In this document: positions 1-7,075 of the stretch, one piece after another
How the letters are laid out: the number at the start of each line of letters is the position of its first letter
Numbering within the stretch: the first letter of the stretch is position 1
NCBI GenBank assembly: GCA_002439705.1
Contig: DJPE01000056.1
Coordinates: 17,123 to 40,664, forward strand
Length of the DNA: 23,542 bases
Reading direction: 5' to 3'
From: Christensenella sp. UBA6420
Lineage (GTDB): Bacteria; Bacillota; Clostridia; Christensenellales; DTU072
The notes under the pieces: model-generated
Told to the model about the DNA's origin: nothing
The model's database searches: none
What the model saw: the letters and a program-made list of their open reading frames with translations, nothing else
Position numbers and translations under genes: made by a program

Positions 1-101
1 GTAAAACCGCCGTTTTCCTCAAAAATTTACACTCGGAAAAAAGGAAAATTCTTCCGTCGTTCCGCCGTTTTTTCGGAGTAAGATGAAAGTAAATAAACAA
101 C

Positions 102-135
102 AAAAAAGGTATCCGCAATATATTTTACGGATACC
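102..135 (-). terminator. Rho-independent terminator of the acyltransferase operon
   Basis: GGTATCCG (108-115) and CGGATACC (128-135) form a perfect 8-bp stem with a 12-base loop. On the minus strand the stem is followed directly by six T (102-107). It lies 24 bases past the stop codon of the acyltransferase gene, so it should end the minus-strand operon. I see no gene in 1-101. Confidence 0.85.
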
Positions 136-158
136 CATACTATTAAAATGCGACAGTT

Positions 159-932
159 TTACTCTTCAAATATTTTCCAGTATTCAAGGGGGTTGTCGAC
201 GTATTCGCCGTAGGTTTCGTACCACTCTTTCGTCAGAAACGGATGGGTTTTGTGTTCGGGAAGAAGTCTGCCCAAACGGTCTATTCCGTCGCGAATTCCT
301 TCTCTAATTACGTTTCTTTGCTTTCTTGCGGGGAGTTCGGGGTTGAAGACGACGGGTTTTCCTACCGAAATTTTCCCTAAATCCCTGCAAATATAGGCGG
401 GAAAAAATTTAAGAGCCTTGCCGGTAAGGTCGAAATAGAGCTTTCCTATCTCGGCGAAACCGCCGTAAATATCGTTGACGAACGGGGAATAAGGCTTAGG
501 ACATTCGGGGAAGACCACTAAATTATTGCCGTCGACGAGAGCGTCTACGCTTTCTCTGAACGTGTCGAGCATGCGGGAGTCGTGATAGACCTTTATATGC
601 GGCACGCGTAAGAGCAGCGGGCGTAAAAGGAAAGACGTAAGCTTTGCTAAAAATTTCCACCAACCCTTATGCTTTTTACTCCGTCCGCAAAAGAAGTCGT
701 GAAAAATAAACTTCGCCGAAGTGTCTTTCCGAACGACGTAGTTAATGAGCCAGATTTTTTTCGGTTCGGGCAGATACAGATGAGAATAAGTCGGTCCGTC
801 CGCTCCCGCATGATTTGCGAGAATCATAACGGGTTCGTCTTCGGGTAAGGGTTCTTCGTAGGTAATTTCGGGTTTTTTGAACAGGAAATTGCGCGACAAC
901 CACATCGCGAAGGAATACCATAGTTTGCCCAT
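159..932 (-). CDS. PlsC-like lysophospholipid/glycerol acyltransferase family protein
   Basis: The 257-residue protein has the layout of the PlsC/LPLAT superfamily, which transfers fatty acyl groups to glycerophosphate-type acceptors at the membrane. Block I is NHAGAD at residues 40-45, block III is VVFPEC at 139-144, and the later blocks are FFPAYI (176-181) and GKPV (191-194). The catalytic block is unusual: His41 and Asp45 are separated by three residues, whereas the family norm is HX4D. The FPEG block also reads FPEC. There is no clear transmembrane helix, only a hydrophobic stretch near residues 99-110. The start ATG lies four bases after the degV stop, with AGAGG upstream, so the two genes are co-transcribed. 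Acyltransferase fold is likely; the substrate is not assignable. Confidence 0.75.
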   Translation of the reverse strand: MGKLWYSFAMWLSRNFLFKKPEITYEEPLPEDEPVMILANHAGADGPTYSHLYLPEPKKIWLINYVVRKDTSAKFIFHDFFCGRSKKHKGWWKFLAKLTSFLLRPLLLRVPHIKVYHDSRMLDTFRESVDALVDGNNLVVFPECPKPYSPFVNDIYGGFAEIGKLYFDLTGKALKFFPAYICRDLGKISVGKPVVFNPELPARKQRNVIREGIRDGIDRLGRLLPEHKTHPFLTKEWYETYGEYVDNPLEYWKIFEE

Positions 933-936
933 AGTA

Positions 937-1809
937 TCAGCCTCTTTTTACGTTTCTGTCGGCGGAAGTGAAGAATATGGCTATCGTATCCGCGCCCGTG
1001 TGACAGCCTATTACGGGGTTCAGCGGGAAGATCCTTACTTCTTCCGCTCCGGGAATCTGACGGAGCTTTTCCGCGACGTATTCGGTGTCTTTAAGGCAGT
1101 CGCTATGGGTTATGTAAATCTTTTTGCAGTCGCCGTCGTACAGAGCTTTTACTTTGTCGCAAAGACCGTTAAGGGAAAGTTTTCTCGAAAAGACTTTCTG
1201 ATAGGGAGTAAGCCGCCCTTCGGGGTCGGTGTAAAGTAAAGGCTTAATTTGCAAAAGGTTGCCGATGAAGGCTTCCGCATGGCTTACTCTTCCGCTTTTC
1301 GCGAGCGAACGTAAATCGTTAATCGTGAAGATATGATTTACTCTCTGGATATGGTCGAGAGCGTATTGACGGGTATCTTCTATCGTCGCTCCCGTCATAG
1401 CGTAACGCGCGGTAAGTTCGGTAAGAAGCCCTTGCCCGCCCGACTGGCTTTTGGTGTCTATTACGAAAATTTTTCTTTCGGGGTAAAGGGGACGGAGTTC
1501 TTCGGCGACGGCTACGGCGTTGTTGTAAGTTCCGCTAAGCACTTTAGAAAAAGCAAGGTGAAGAATATCGTAGCCTTCGTCGAGAGTTTTGGTAAAAAAC
1601 TCCCTGAATTCTTCCTGATTAGGCTGACTCGTGGAGCAGGTAGCTCCGTTTCTTAATCTGGAATAAAAGGCTTTCGGGTCGAAATTGTCGCACGGGTATT
1701 CTTCGCCGTCGAGATAGTAATGTAAGTTAATGATTCTTATATTGAGTTCCGTCAGAATATCTTGCGGCAAATCGCAGGTGTTTTCCGCGGATACGATAAA
1801 TTTTTGCAT
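937..1809 (-). CDS. DegV family fatty-acid-binding protein (FakB-like)
   Basis: At 290 residues this has the usual DegV length. Family landmarks are TSQPN at 60-64, LSGTYNNA at 91-98, DLRSLAKSGR at 165-174, LQIKPLL at 186-192, and the C-terminal PVIGCHTGADTIAIFF block. DegV/FakB proteins hold a fatty acid for phosphorylation by the kinase FakA, and the acyl-phosphate feeds phospholipid synthesis. The kinase is not in this window. A strong GGAGGA lies just before the ATG. The PlsC-like gene four bases downstream suggests that fatty-acid capture and acyl transfer are expressed together, but this is inference from position. The family assignment is secure; which fatty acid is bound cannot be read from sequence. 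Confidence 0.92.
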   Translation of the reverse strand: MQKFIVSAENTCDLPQDILTELNIRIINLHYYLDGEEYPCDNFDPKAFYSRLRNGATCSTSQPNQEEFREFFTKTLDEGYDILHLAFSKVLSGTYNNAVAVAEELRPLYPERKIFVIDTKSQSGGQGLLTELTARYAMTGATIEDTRQYALDHIQRVNHIFTINDLRSLAKSGRVSHAEAFIGNLLQIKPLLYTDPEGRLTPYQKVFSRKLSLNGLCDKVKALYDGDCKKIYITHSDCLKDTEYVAEKLRQIPGAEEVRIFPLNPVIGCHTGADTIAIFFTSADRNVKRG

Positions 1810-1850
1810 AATGCGTCCTCCGTTTTTAATTTTTCTCTCGCGCGTAAGGC

Positions 1851-2162
1851 TTAAAGCCCGTATTCTAATCGGTACATCGCGGGAAAAGCGTCGGAACGGA
1901 AGACGGTTTCCGAGAAATCGGTGTTTGAAGAAAGATTTTTATCGGAATCGTCAGAAAAGAAATTATAGTTTTCGGAAGAATCGCAGGAGTCCGAATCTTT
2001 CAGGTTAAACAACGCTTTTATTATCAGCACGAAAAGAATAACGAAAGAATCTTTGCTTTTCAGTATGGAAAAAAGGTCGTCAAGGGAATATCCTTTGGCG
2101 GTATACTTTTTCGCGAGCCTGAAAAACCTTTTATAGAGCCTTTGGTTATATCTTTTCAACAT
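1851..2162 (-). CDS. Small hypothetical protein with one membrane segment and an acidic Ser/Asp-rich tail
   Basis: I do not recognise a family. The 103-residue product starts with a basic, aromatic region (residues 1-25). A hydrophobic stretch, FVILFVLIIKALF (about 40-52), follows and could be one membrane helix. After it comes a tail rich in Ser, Asp and Asn (54-90). There is no Shine-Dalgarno sequence before the ATG. Instead a good sigma-A promoter has its -10 box ending eight bases upstream, which predicts an almost leaderless mRNA. No other ATG lies in frame near the start. The stop is 41 bases before degV, so it probably heads the degV-acyltransferase operon. It may instead be a non-coding leader that happens to be open. 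Confidence 0.5.
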   Translation of the reverse strand: MLKRYNQRLYKRFFRLAKKYTAKGYSLDDLFSILKSKDSFVILFVLIIKALFNLKDSDSCDSSENYNFFSDDSDKNLSSNTDFSETVFRSDAFPAMYRLEYGL

Positions 2163-2170
2163 ACGATATT

Positions 2171-2199
2171 ATTATAATTGTAAACGGAAATTAAATCAA
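2171..2199 (-). promoter_or_regulatory. Sigma-A promoter for the hypothetical gene-degV-acyltransferase operon
   Basis: On the minus strand TTGATT (2194-2199) and TATAAT (2171-2176) are separated by exactly 17 bases. The expected start of transcription is about 2164, only one or two bases before the ATG at 2162. Upstream, 2200-2365 is about 165 bases without a convincing gene. Confidence 0.7.
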
Positions 2200-2365
2200 T
2201 CGTAATCGAACCGAAATTTGTCGAAAGAAAATCTTTCTTGCAACGGCTCCGCGCAGTTTTCGGAAAAACGCGATAAAAACGGCGGTAAAACCAAGCAAGC
2301 GTAAACGAACGCCGTTCCGACGGGGCAGCGAACCGACTACAAATTGTAACCGGTTGAAAAGCAGT

Positions 2366-2393
2366 AAAAAGCCTTGCGGTGAAAGCAAGGCTT
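2366..2393 (-). terminator. Rho-independent terminator of the ABC-F gene, overlapping its stop codon
   Basis: AAGCCTTGC (2369-2377) and GCAAGGCTT (2385-2393) form a 9-bp stem with a 7-base loop. On the minus strand a run of five T follows, partly shared with the stem. The stem begins inside the TAA stop codon of the ABC-F gene, a very compact arrangement. Confidence 0.85.
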
Positions 2394-4314
2394 ATCTATT
2401 TTCGTATTCTCGTTTCAAGGTTTCGAGTTCTTCCTGTAAAATAAGCCACTCTTCGGCGTAGCCGTCGTTTTCTTCTTTCAGGGTTTCTATCCTGTTCTGA
2501 ATCTCGGTAATTTTTATATAGTCGGAGAAGACTTCGGGGGAATTGAGCTTAGAGTTAAGGCGGCTTAATTCTTCGTCGTTATGTTCTATCAAGTTCGTTA
2601 ATTTATTTATTCTCCGTTCTCTTTTGTCGATTTCTTTCAGGGGCGTGGTAAAACCTTTTCTCGTTTTGTTTTTCGCTTTTTGGGTTTCTTTAATCTGCAT
2701 TTGAGTATCCGAAATGTAATTTTCGTATGCGTCGTAGTTCCCTTCGAAATAGGTAAGTCCGTCGGGAGTGAAGACTAAAAGGCGGTCGCAGATTTTGTTA
2801 ATAAAATATCTGTCGTGCGATACGGTAATCACCGTGCCTTCGTATTTTTTCAGCAGGTCTTCAAGCGTATCTTTGCCGATTATGTCCATATGGTTGGTCG
2901 GTTCGTCGAGAATAAGGAAGTTGGGTTTTTTGCGGAAAATTTTGCAGAGCGCAAGTCTTACTTTTTCGCCGCCCGACAGGTCGCCCACCGTCTTGAACAC
3001 GTCTTCTCCCGTAAAGAGAAACGCGCCGAGAGCGGTTCTCGCTTCGGTTCCCGACAGTTCGGGAAAGTCGTTTAAGAAGTCGTCGAGTACGGTCAGGGAA
3101 GAAAAACTCTGCGTTTTCGTCTGGTCGAAATATCCGATTTCCGCGTGCAAACCGAAGTAGCACACGCCCGAAAGGGGCGGGATAATTTTCATTATCGTTT
3201 TTATAAGGGTACTTTTGCCGCAACCGTTATCGCCGATTATTCCTAATTTTTGCCCCCGTTGCATACGCAGAGTGAGTTCTCCGAGCGGCTTTTTTTCGTC
3301 GTAACCGAAACGGAGCTTGTCTGCGGTAAAAACTTCTTTTACGGGCTCGCAAGCGGGTTGGAAAGAAGAAAAGAAGGTTGCCGAGTCGCTTTTTTTCGGT
3401 CCGTTAAGGTCGCCTAAGCGGGCGAGCTGTTTTAGTTTAGCCTGCGCCATCGCGGCTTTGCTCGCCTTGTATCGGAAACGCTCAATAAGGGCGTTAAGCC
3501 TGTCGGCTTCCTTTTTCCGATAGTACGCGTCTTTAAGTTCTTTTTCGTAATTTTGCTTTTTTTGCGTGATAAAAGCGGTGTAATTGCCGTTGTAACGGGT
3601 GGTTTCGCCGTATTCTATCTCGTAGACTGCGTTTACAGTCTTATCGAGAAACATTCTGTCGTGCGACACCACGACGAAAGACTTTTTGTAGTCGGCAAGA
3701 TACCTTTCCAACCATTCCACGGCGGTAAGGTCGAGATGGTTGGTCGGTTCGTCGAGTAAAAGCACGTCGGGTTTGGATAAAAGCAGTCGCAACAAAAATA
3801 TTTTCGTCCGCTGTCCGCCCGAAAATTCCGATATTTTTTTCTTCATATCGCCGTCGGAAAACCCGAACTTCTTAACGGCGGTAAGATATTCTTTTTTGTA
3901 GGTGTAACCGCCCAAAAAATCGAATTTTTCATTCAGAGCGGAATATTTTTTTGCGTTTTTCTCGTCGGGATTAAGTTCCAACGCCCGTAGGGCTTCTTCG
4001 GTTTCTTTCTCGACGGAAAGGATTTCTTCGTAGGCGGAAAGGACGACTTCTTCCATAGTTTTATCGTCGTCTTTTACCGATTGTTTCAAAAAACCTATTA
4101 CCGGCGCGCCCGTTACGAAAAATCCGAAATCTTCTTCGCCGACCCCTTTGACGAGTTCGACTTCTTTCGTCAACGCTTTGAGAAGAGTGGTTTTTCCGCA
4201 GCCGTTACGACCGACTATCGCCACTCTTTCTTTGTCGCGCAGACAAAAATCGATTTTTGTAAGTATCGGTTCTCCGTCGTACTCGACGCTGCCGTTTACG
4301 ATAGAAATCTGCAT
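2392..4314 (-). CDS. ABC-F family ATPase (ribosome-associated translation factor)
   Basis: The 640-residue soluble protein has two ABC cassettes and no membrane domain, the hallmark of ABC-F proteins that act at the ribosomal E site. Cassette 1 has Walker A GRNGCGKT at 35-42, FSGGQ at 164-168, LLLDEP at 185-190 and the switch His at 218. Cassette 2 has GDNGCGKST at 361-369, LSGGE at 446-450, LILDEP at 467-472 and His500. The charged linker (about 250-305) fits the P-site tRNA interaction motif. A C-terminal coiled coil spans about 555-635. Both catalytic Glu are present. An AAAGGA ribosome binding site precedes the ATG. It could be a housekeeping EttA/YdiF-like factor or an antibiotic-protection protein; sequence alone does not decide. 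Confidence 0.93.
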   Translation of the reverse strand: MQISIVNGSVEYDGEPILTKIDFCLRDKERVAIVGRNGCGKTTLLKALTKEVELVKGVGEEDFGFFVTGAPVIGFLKQSVKDDDKTMEEVVLSAYEEILSVEKETEEALRALELNPDEKNAKKYSALNEKFDFLGGYTYKKEYLTAVKKFGFSDGDMKKKISEFSGGQRTKIFLLRLLLSKPDVLLLDEPTNHLDLTAVEWLERYLADYKKSFVVVSHDRMFLDKTVNAVYEIEYGETTRYNGNYTAFITQKKQNYEKELKDAYYRKKEADRLNALIERFRYKASKAAMAQAKLKQLARLGDLNGPKKSDSATFFSSFQPACEPVKEVFTADKLRFGYDEKKPLGELTLRMQRGQKLGIIGDNGCGKSTLIKTIMKIIPPLSGVCYFGLHAEIGYFDQTKTQSFSSLTVLDDFLNDFPELSGTEARTALGAFLFTGEDVFKTVGDLSGGEKVRLALCKIFRKKPNFLILDEPTNHMDIIGKDTLEDLLKKYEGTVITVSHDRYFINKICDRLLVFTPDGLTYFEGNYDAYENYISDTQMQIKETQKAKNKTRKGFTTPLKEIDKRERRINKLTNLIEHNDEELSRLNSKLNSPEVFSDYIKITEIQNRIETLKEENDGYAEEWLILQEELETLKREYENR

Positions 4315-4434
4315 AATGTCCTTTCCCGACCACTCGTTATGCGGGATTTTTTCGCGGTCACGAAGTTTTGCGCGGAAAAATCTTTATCCGCATAAGTCGG
4401 ACTCATACGGAAGCAAGGCAGTCCGCCTTGCTTT
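4315..4434 (-). promoter_or_regulatory. Structured 5' leader of the ABC-F gene with competing hairpins (possible attenuator)
   Basis: Several stems lie between the likely start of transcription and the ATG. AAGCAAGGC (4411-4419) pairs with GCCTTGCTT (4425-4433). TTATGCGG (4337-4344) pairs with CCGCATAA (4388-4395), enclosing a second helix of GATTTTTTCGCG type. On the minus-strand RNA, CCGUAUGAG and CUUAUGCGG can also pair (two G-U pairs), using bases the large hairpin needs. ABC-F genes are often controlled by attenuation in such leaders. No clean terminator with an adjacent U-run is visible in the minus direction, so the mechanism is uncertain. Confidence 0.4.
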
Positions 4435-4440
4435 TCTACG

Positions 4441-4470
4441 TTAGTAATCTATATTTATTATCTTGTCCAA
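4441..4470 (-). promoter_or_regulatory. Weak sigma-A-like promoter for the ABC-F gene
   Basis: On the minus strand TTGGAC (4465-4470) and TACTAA (4441-4446) are 18 bases apart, giving a leader of about 120 bases. The match is moderate. The -35 overlaps the first hairpin of the neighbouring repeat array by two bases. Confidence 0.35.
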
Positions 4471-4644
4471 CGCCGAAATCTGTGATTTTGGCGTTAACGT
4501 TAATCAATAGAGCGATAAATTTTTTCTTCTCTTAAATATTACCCTTAACTCAAAACCTTGGTTTTGAACTTCACTATCGCTTGCGATAACTTCACTGCCG
4601 CAACCTGCGACAACTTCACTCAAAGTGCAACTTTGAACTTCACT
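4469..4644. repeat. Hairpin array 1: short palindromes joined by a constant AACTTCACT linker
   Basis: The 3' part has hairpins of different sequence at 4551-4566, 4576-4587, 4597-4611 and 4621-4635. Each is followed by the same 9-base linker AACTTCACT (4567-4575, 4588-4596, 4612-4620, 4636-4644). The stems are 5-7 bp with 2-4-base loops. The 5' part is one longer hairpin (4469-4495) with stem core GCCGAAATC/GATTTTGGC. The two are separated by an AT-rich core of 58 bases (4493-4550) that begins GTTAAC and ends TTAACT. The same architecture and the same first stem recur at 10117-10373. The array fills most of the gap between ychF and the ABC-F gene. Confidence 0.85.
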
Positions 4645-4685
4645 AAACTTACCATAACAAGGAGCAGTCGGTGGGAATTAACGCC

Positions 4686-5768
4686 TTATACGTTAAAGCG
4701 GAACAATACTACGTCCCCGTCCTTAAAGACGTAATCTTTTCCTTCGCTTCTAACTTTGCCTTTTTCTTTGGCGGCGTTGTAGCTGCCGCATTCTATAAGG
4801 GTGTCGTAGTCCACGACTTCCGCTCTTATGAAGCCTTTTTCAAAGTCGGAATGGATTTTGCCCGCGGCTTGCGGAGCTTTCGTTCCTTTTTCTATCGTCC
4901 AGGCTCTCGTTTCTTTTTCGCCCGCGGTAAGAAAACTTATGAGTCCCAACAGGGAATAGCACTTTTTGACGAGTTTGTCCAGGCCGCTTTCTTTAATTCC
5001 GAGTTCTTCCATAAACATTTCTTTTTCGTCGTCGGGCAGTTCGGAAAGTTCTTCTTCGAGTTTTACGCAGAGAGCGACCACTTCGCTGCCTTCGTTTTTC
5101 GCGTACTCGGTCACGGCTTTGACGTAATCGTTATCTTCGCCGCCTTCCGATACGTTGGCGCAGTAGATTACGGGTTTGGAACTCAAAAGGAAAAGTCCGT
5201 CCACGAATTCTTTTTCTTCTTTCGTAAACTCCATGCTTCTTACCGGCTTGCCTTCCTGTAAAGCGGCGTCTATTCTCATAAGAATATCGAGTTCTTCCTT
5301 GTATTTTTTATCTCCGCTCTTCATTGCGGTCTTCGTCTTGTCTATTCTTCTCGACAGGGCGTCCATATCGGAAAAGATAAGTTCCAAATTTATGGTTTCT
5401 ATATCCCTTACGGGGTCGATTTTGCCGTCGACGTGAGTTATGTTCTCGTCGTCGAAACATCTTACGACGTGGACTATCGCGTCCACTTCTCTTATGTGCG
5501 ACAAAAATTTGTTGCCCAATCCTTCGCCTTTGCTCGCTCCCTTGACAAGACCTGCGATATCGACGAATTCTATCGTCGTGTATACGGTGCTTTTACTGTT
5601 GTACAAAGCGGTGAGTTTATCTATTCTTTCGTCCTTGACGGTGACTATTCCAACGTTCGGCTCTATCGTGCAGAAAGGATAGTTAGCCGCGGGCGCGCCC
5701 GCTTTCGTAAGGGCATTGAAGAGTGTGCTTTTCCCTACGTTGGGAAGACCGACTACTCCGAGTTTCAT
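4686..5768 (-). CDS. ychF: Redox-regulated ribosome-associated ATPase YchF (Obg-like)
   Basis: The 360-residue protein matches YchF/OLA1 along its full usual length. The N-terminal P-loop is GLPNVGKST at 7-15, and the conserved NYPFCTIEPN block is at 29-38. The G3 region is DIAGLVKGAS (about 70-79), a helical coiled-coil domain follows, and a C-terminal TGS domain covers about 280-360. YchF is a translation-associated P-loop protein that prefers ATP to GTP. An AAGGAG ribosome binding site and a near-consensus promoter precede the ATG. In Bacillus the orthologue (yyaF) lies next to rpsF-ssb-rpsR near oriC. Here that operon is about 3.2 kb away on the other side of the DnaA-box gap. Confidence 0.97.
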   Translation of the reverse strand: MKLGVVGLPNVGKSTLFNALTKAGAPAANYPFCTIEPNVGIVTVKDERIDKLTALYNSKSTVYTTIEFVDIAGLVKGASKGEGLGNKFLSHIREVDAIVHVVRCFDDENITHVDGKIDPVRDIETINLELIFSDMDALSRRIDKTKTAMKSGDKKYKEELDILMRIDAALQEGKPVRSMEFTKEEKEFVDGLFLLSSKPVIYCANVSEGGEDNDYVKAVTEYAKNEGSEVVALCVKLEEELSELPDDEKEMFMEELGIKESGLDKLVKKCYSLLGLISFLTAGEKETRAWTIEKGTKAPQAAGKIHSDFEKGFIRAEVVDYDTLIECGSYNAAKEKGKVRSEGKDYVFKDGDVVLFRFNV

Positions 5769-5805
5769 TTTGCGTCTGCTCCTTGCTTAATAAATTAACG
5801 CATAG

Positions 5806-5834
5806 ATTATACACCGATTTCATATTTATGTAAA
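5806..5834 (-). promoter_or_regulatory. Sigma-A promoter of ychF
   Basis: On the minus strand TTTACA (5829-5834) and TATAAT (5806-5811) are separated by 17 bases. This gives a leader of about 30 bases before the ychF ATG. It sits in the divergent gap between ychF and uppP, where gene polarity in the window flips. Confidence 0.85.
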
Positions 5835-5904
5835 GGATAGGAGCGTTTATATTGCGTTTCTTTTCCGTGAAAAAACAAATAGTGAAAGAAGAAGGATAAG
5901 AATA

Positions 5905-6666
5905 ATGAACAAACTTTTACAGGGTTTCATTTTAGGTTTAGCGCAAGGGTTGACGGAGTTTCTGCCCGTGTCTTCGAGCGGTCATCTCGTGCTTCTCGAG
6001 TCGCTCGGAGTGGGGGAGAACAACATGTTTTTCAATCTTGCGTTGCACGTAGCGACCCTTGCGGCGGTGTGTATCGTAATGCGGAAAGAAATTTTAGCCG
6101 TTTTTAAGAACCCTTTGGGGAGCGAAATGCGGTTTCTCGTTATGTCGGCTATCCCGACGGCGGTCATTGCGATGTTTGTCAAAAAGTATTGTTCGGAAGC
6201 CGACGCGTTTTTACCGTTTTTCTTTTTCCTTACGTCCGTGGTTCTCGTTTTGCCGAACGTTATTAAGAAAAGTCCTTGTCCTTTGAACGACAAAACCTGC
6301 GTAAAAGACGCTCTTATTAGCGGAATAGCACAGGGGATAGCCTGTTTTTCGGGATTGTCGCGTAGCGGAACGACGGTGTCCGCGCTCTCTCTTTGCGGAG
6401 TGGAAGGAGAAGAAGCGGCGAAATTATCTTTCCTTATGTCGATACCCGTGATAGTGGGCGGTACCGCGGTCGAAGCGGCTACCGGCGGCGCGACGGGGGT
6501 CGACGTCCCGTCCCTTGCGGTGGGCGCGGTAACGGCGTTTATAGTGGGGATAGTAGCTATTAAGTTTTTTATGAAAATAATGAAAAGCCGCAAACTTTGG
6601 GTGTTCTCTATTTACACGTTTTTAGTCGGGATAGCGTCGTTTTTGATAACGTTCGTGAAACCTTAA
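5905..6666 (+). CDS. uppP: Undecaprenyl-diphosphate phosphatase
   Basis: UppP/BacA is an integral membrane enzyme that removes one phosphate from undecaprenyl diphosphate, recycling the lipid carrier of cell-wall synthesis; it also confers bacitracin tolerance. The 253-residue product is close to the usual length of about 265. The first catalytic block is GLTEFLPVSSSGHLVL at 15-30 (Glu18, Ser23-25, His27). The second is SGLSRSGTT at 149-157, including Arg153. Hydrophobic helices fill the rest. A moderate AAGGAT ribosome binding site precedes the ATG. It is the first plus-strand gene after the divergent ychF promoter. I see no clear terminator after the stop. Confidence 0.96.
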   Translation: MNKLLQGFILGLAQGLTEFLPVSSSGHLVLLESLGVGENNMFFNLALHVATLAAVCIVMRKEILAVFKNPLGSEMRFLVMSAIPTAVIAMFVKKYCSEADAFLPFFFFLTSVVLVLPNVIKKSPCPLNDKTCVKDALISGIAQGIACFSGLSRSGTTVSALSLCGVEGEEAAKLSFLMSIPVIVGGTAVEAATGGATGVDVPSLAVGAVTAFIVGIVAIKFFMKIMKSRKLWVFSIYTFLVGIASFLITFVKP

Positions 6667-6735
6667 AACGGGGCGTGAAACCGCTCTGCGTAGCGACCGA
6701 TACAAAACCGAACCCGTTTGCGAAAGAAAATTTAA

Positions 6736-6960
6736 TCGACAAAATTCGACCTTGTGGAAAAATTGTGGAATAATCGACAAATTATCGAGTTATCCACAAT
6801 CGCAAGTTGAAAAGAAAGCGGACAAGTCGAAAAATCGGCGTATTTTCGACAATAAAATTACGAATAACGCCCAAAACAAACGCATTTAACAATGTGGATA
6901 ACTTTGTGGAAAACTCCAGACAAAGAGCGGCGGCGTTGATGAAAATTTAATTTTACCGCG
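6736..6960. other. oriC: Candidate replication origin: cluster of DnaA-box-like sites with a GC-rich and an AT-rich flank
   Basis: This is in the 409-base gap between uppP and the amidase gene. Two perfect DnaA boxes TTATCCACA lie at 6790-6798 (plus) and 6893-6901 (minus). Two TTTTCCACA boxes (fit TTWTNCACA) lie at 6753-6761 and 6905-6913 (both minus). One weaker site, TATTCCACA, is at 6764-6772 (minus). TCGACAA occurs three times (6736-6742, 6774-6780, 6846-6852), and GTCGAAAA/TTTTCGAC form an inverted repeat (6826-6833/6843-6850). After the last box comes a GC-rich stretch (about 6924-6938), then an AT-rich one (about 6940-6958), the order seen in Firmicute origins. Origin function is inference; it could be a secondary DnaA-binding site. 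Confidence 0.6.
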
Positions 6961-7075
6961 TTTTAGGGATACCTAACCGCTTACGAAGGGAAAAAGACGG
7001 TAAGTTAAAACGGAAGGAATTTTTAATAAACGCGAAAAACTCGAAAAAGTTTCACGGCGTTACGGAGGTAAGTAT

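Noticed and set aside
2191..2388. 65-codon minus-strand open frame
   Set aside because: It begins inside the ABC-F terminator hairpin, has no ribosome binding site and looks like low-complexity basic sequence. It also spans the promoter of the next gene.
4411..4437. Plus-strand terminator AAGCAAGGC/GCCTTGCTT with TTTTCT
   Set aside because: No plus-strand gene precedes it, so it is better read as part of the ABC-F leader on the other strand.
4551..4644. Short regular repeats resembling a CRISPR array
   Set aside because: Constant units are only 9 bases, the variable units are 12-16-base palindromes, and no cas genes are present. The pattern is a hairpin array.
5982..6593. 203-codon minus-strand open frame opposite uppP
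   Set aside because: It is antisense to the conserved UppP motifs and shows no recognisable domain.
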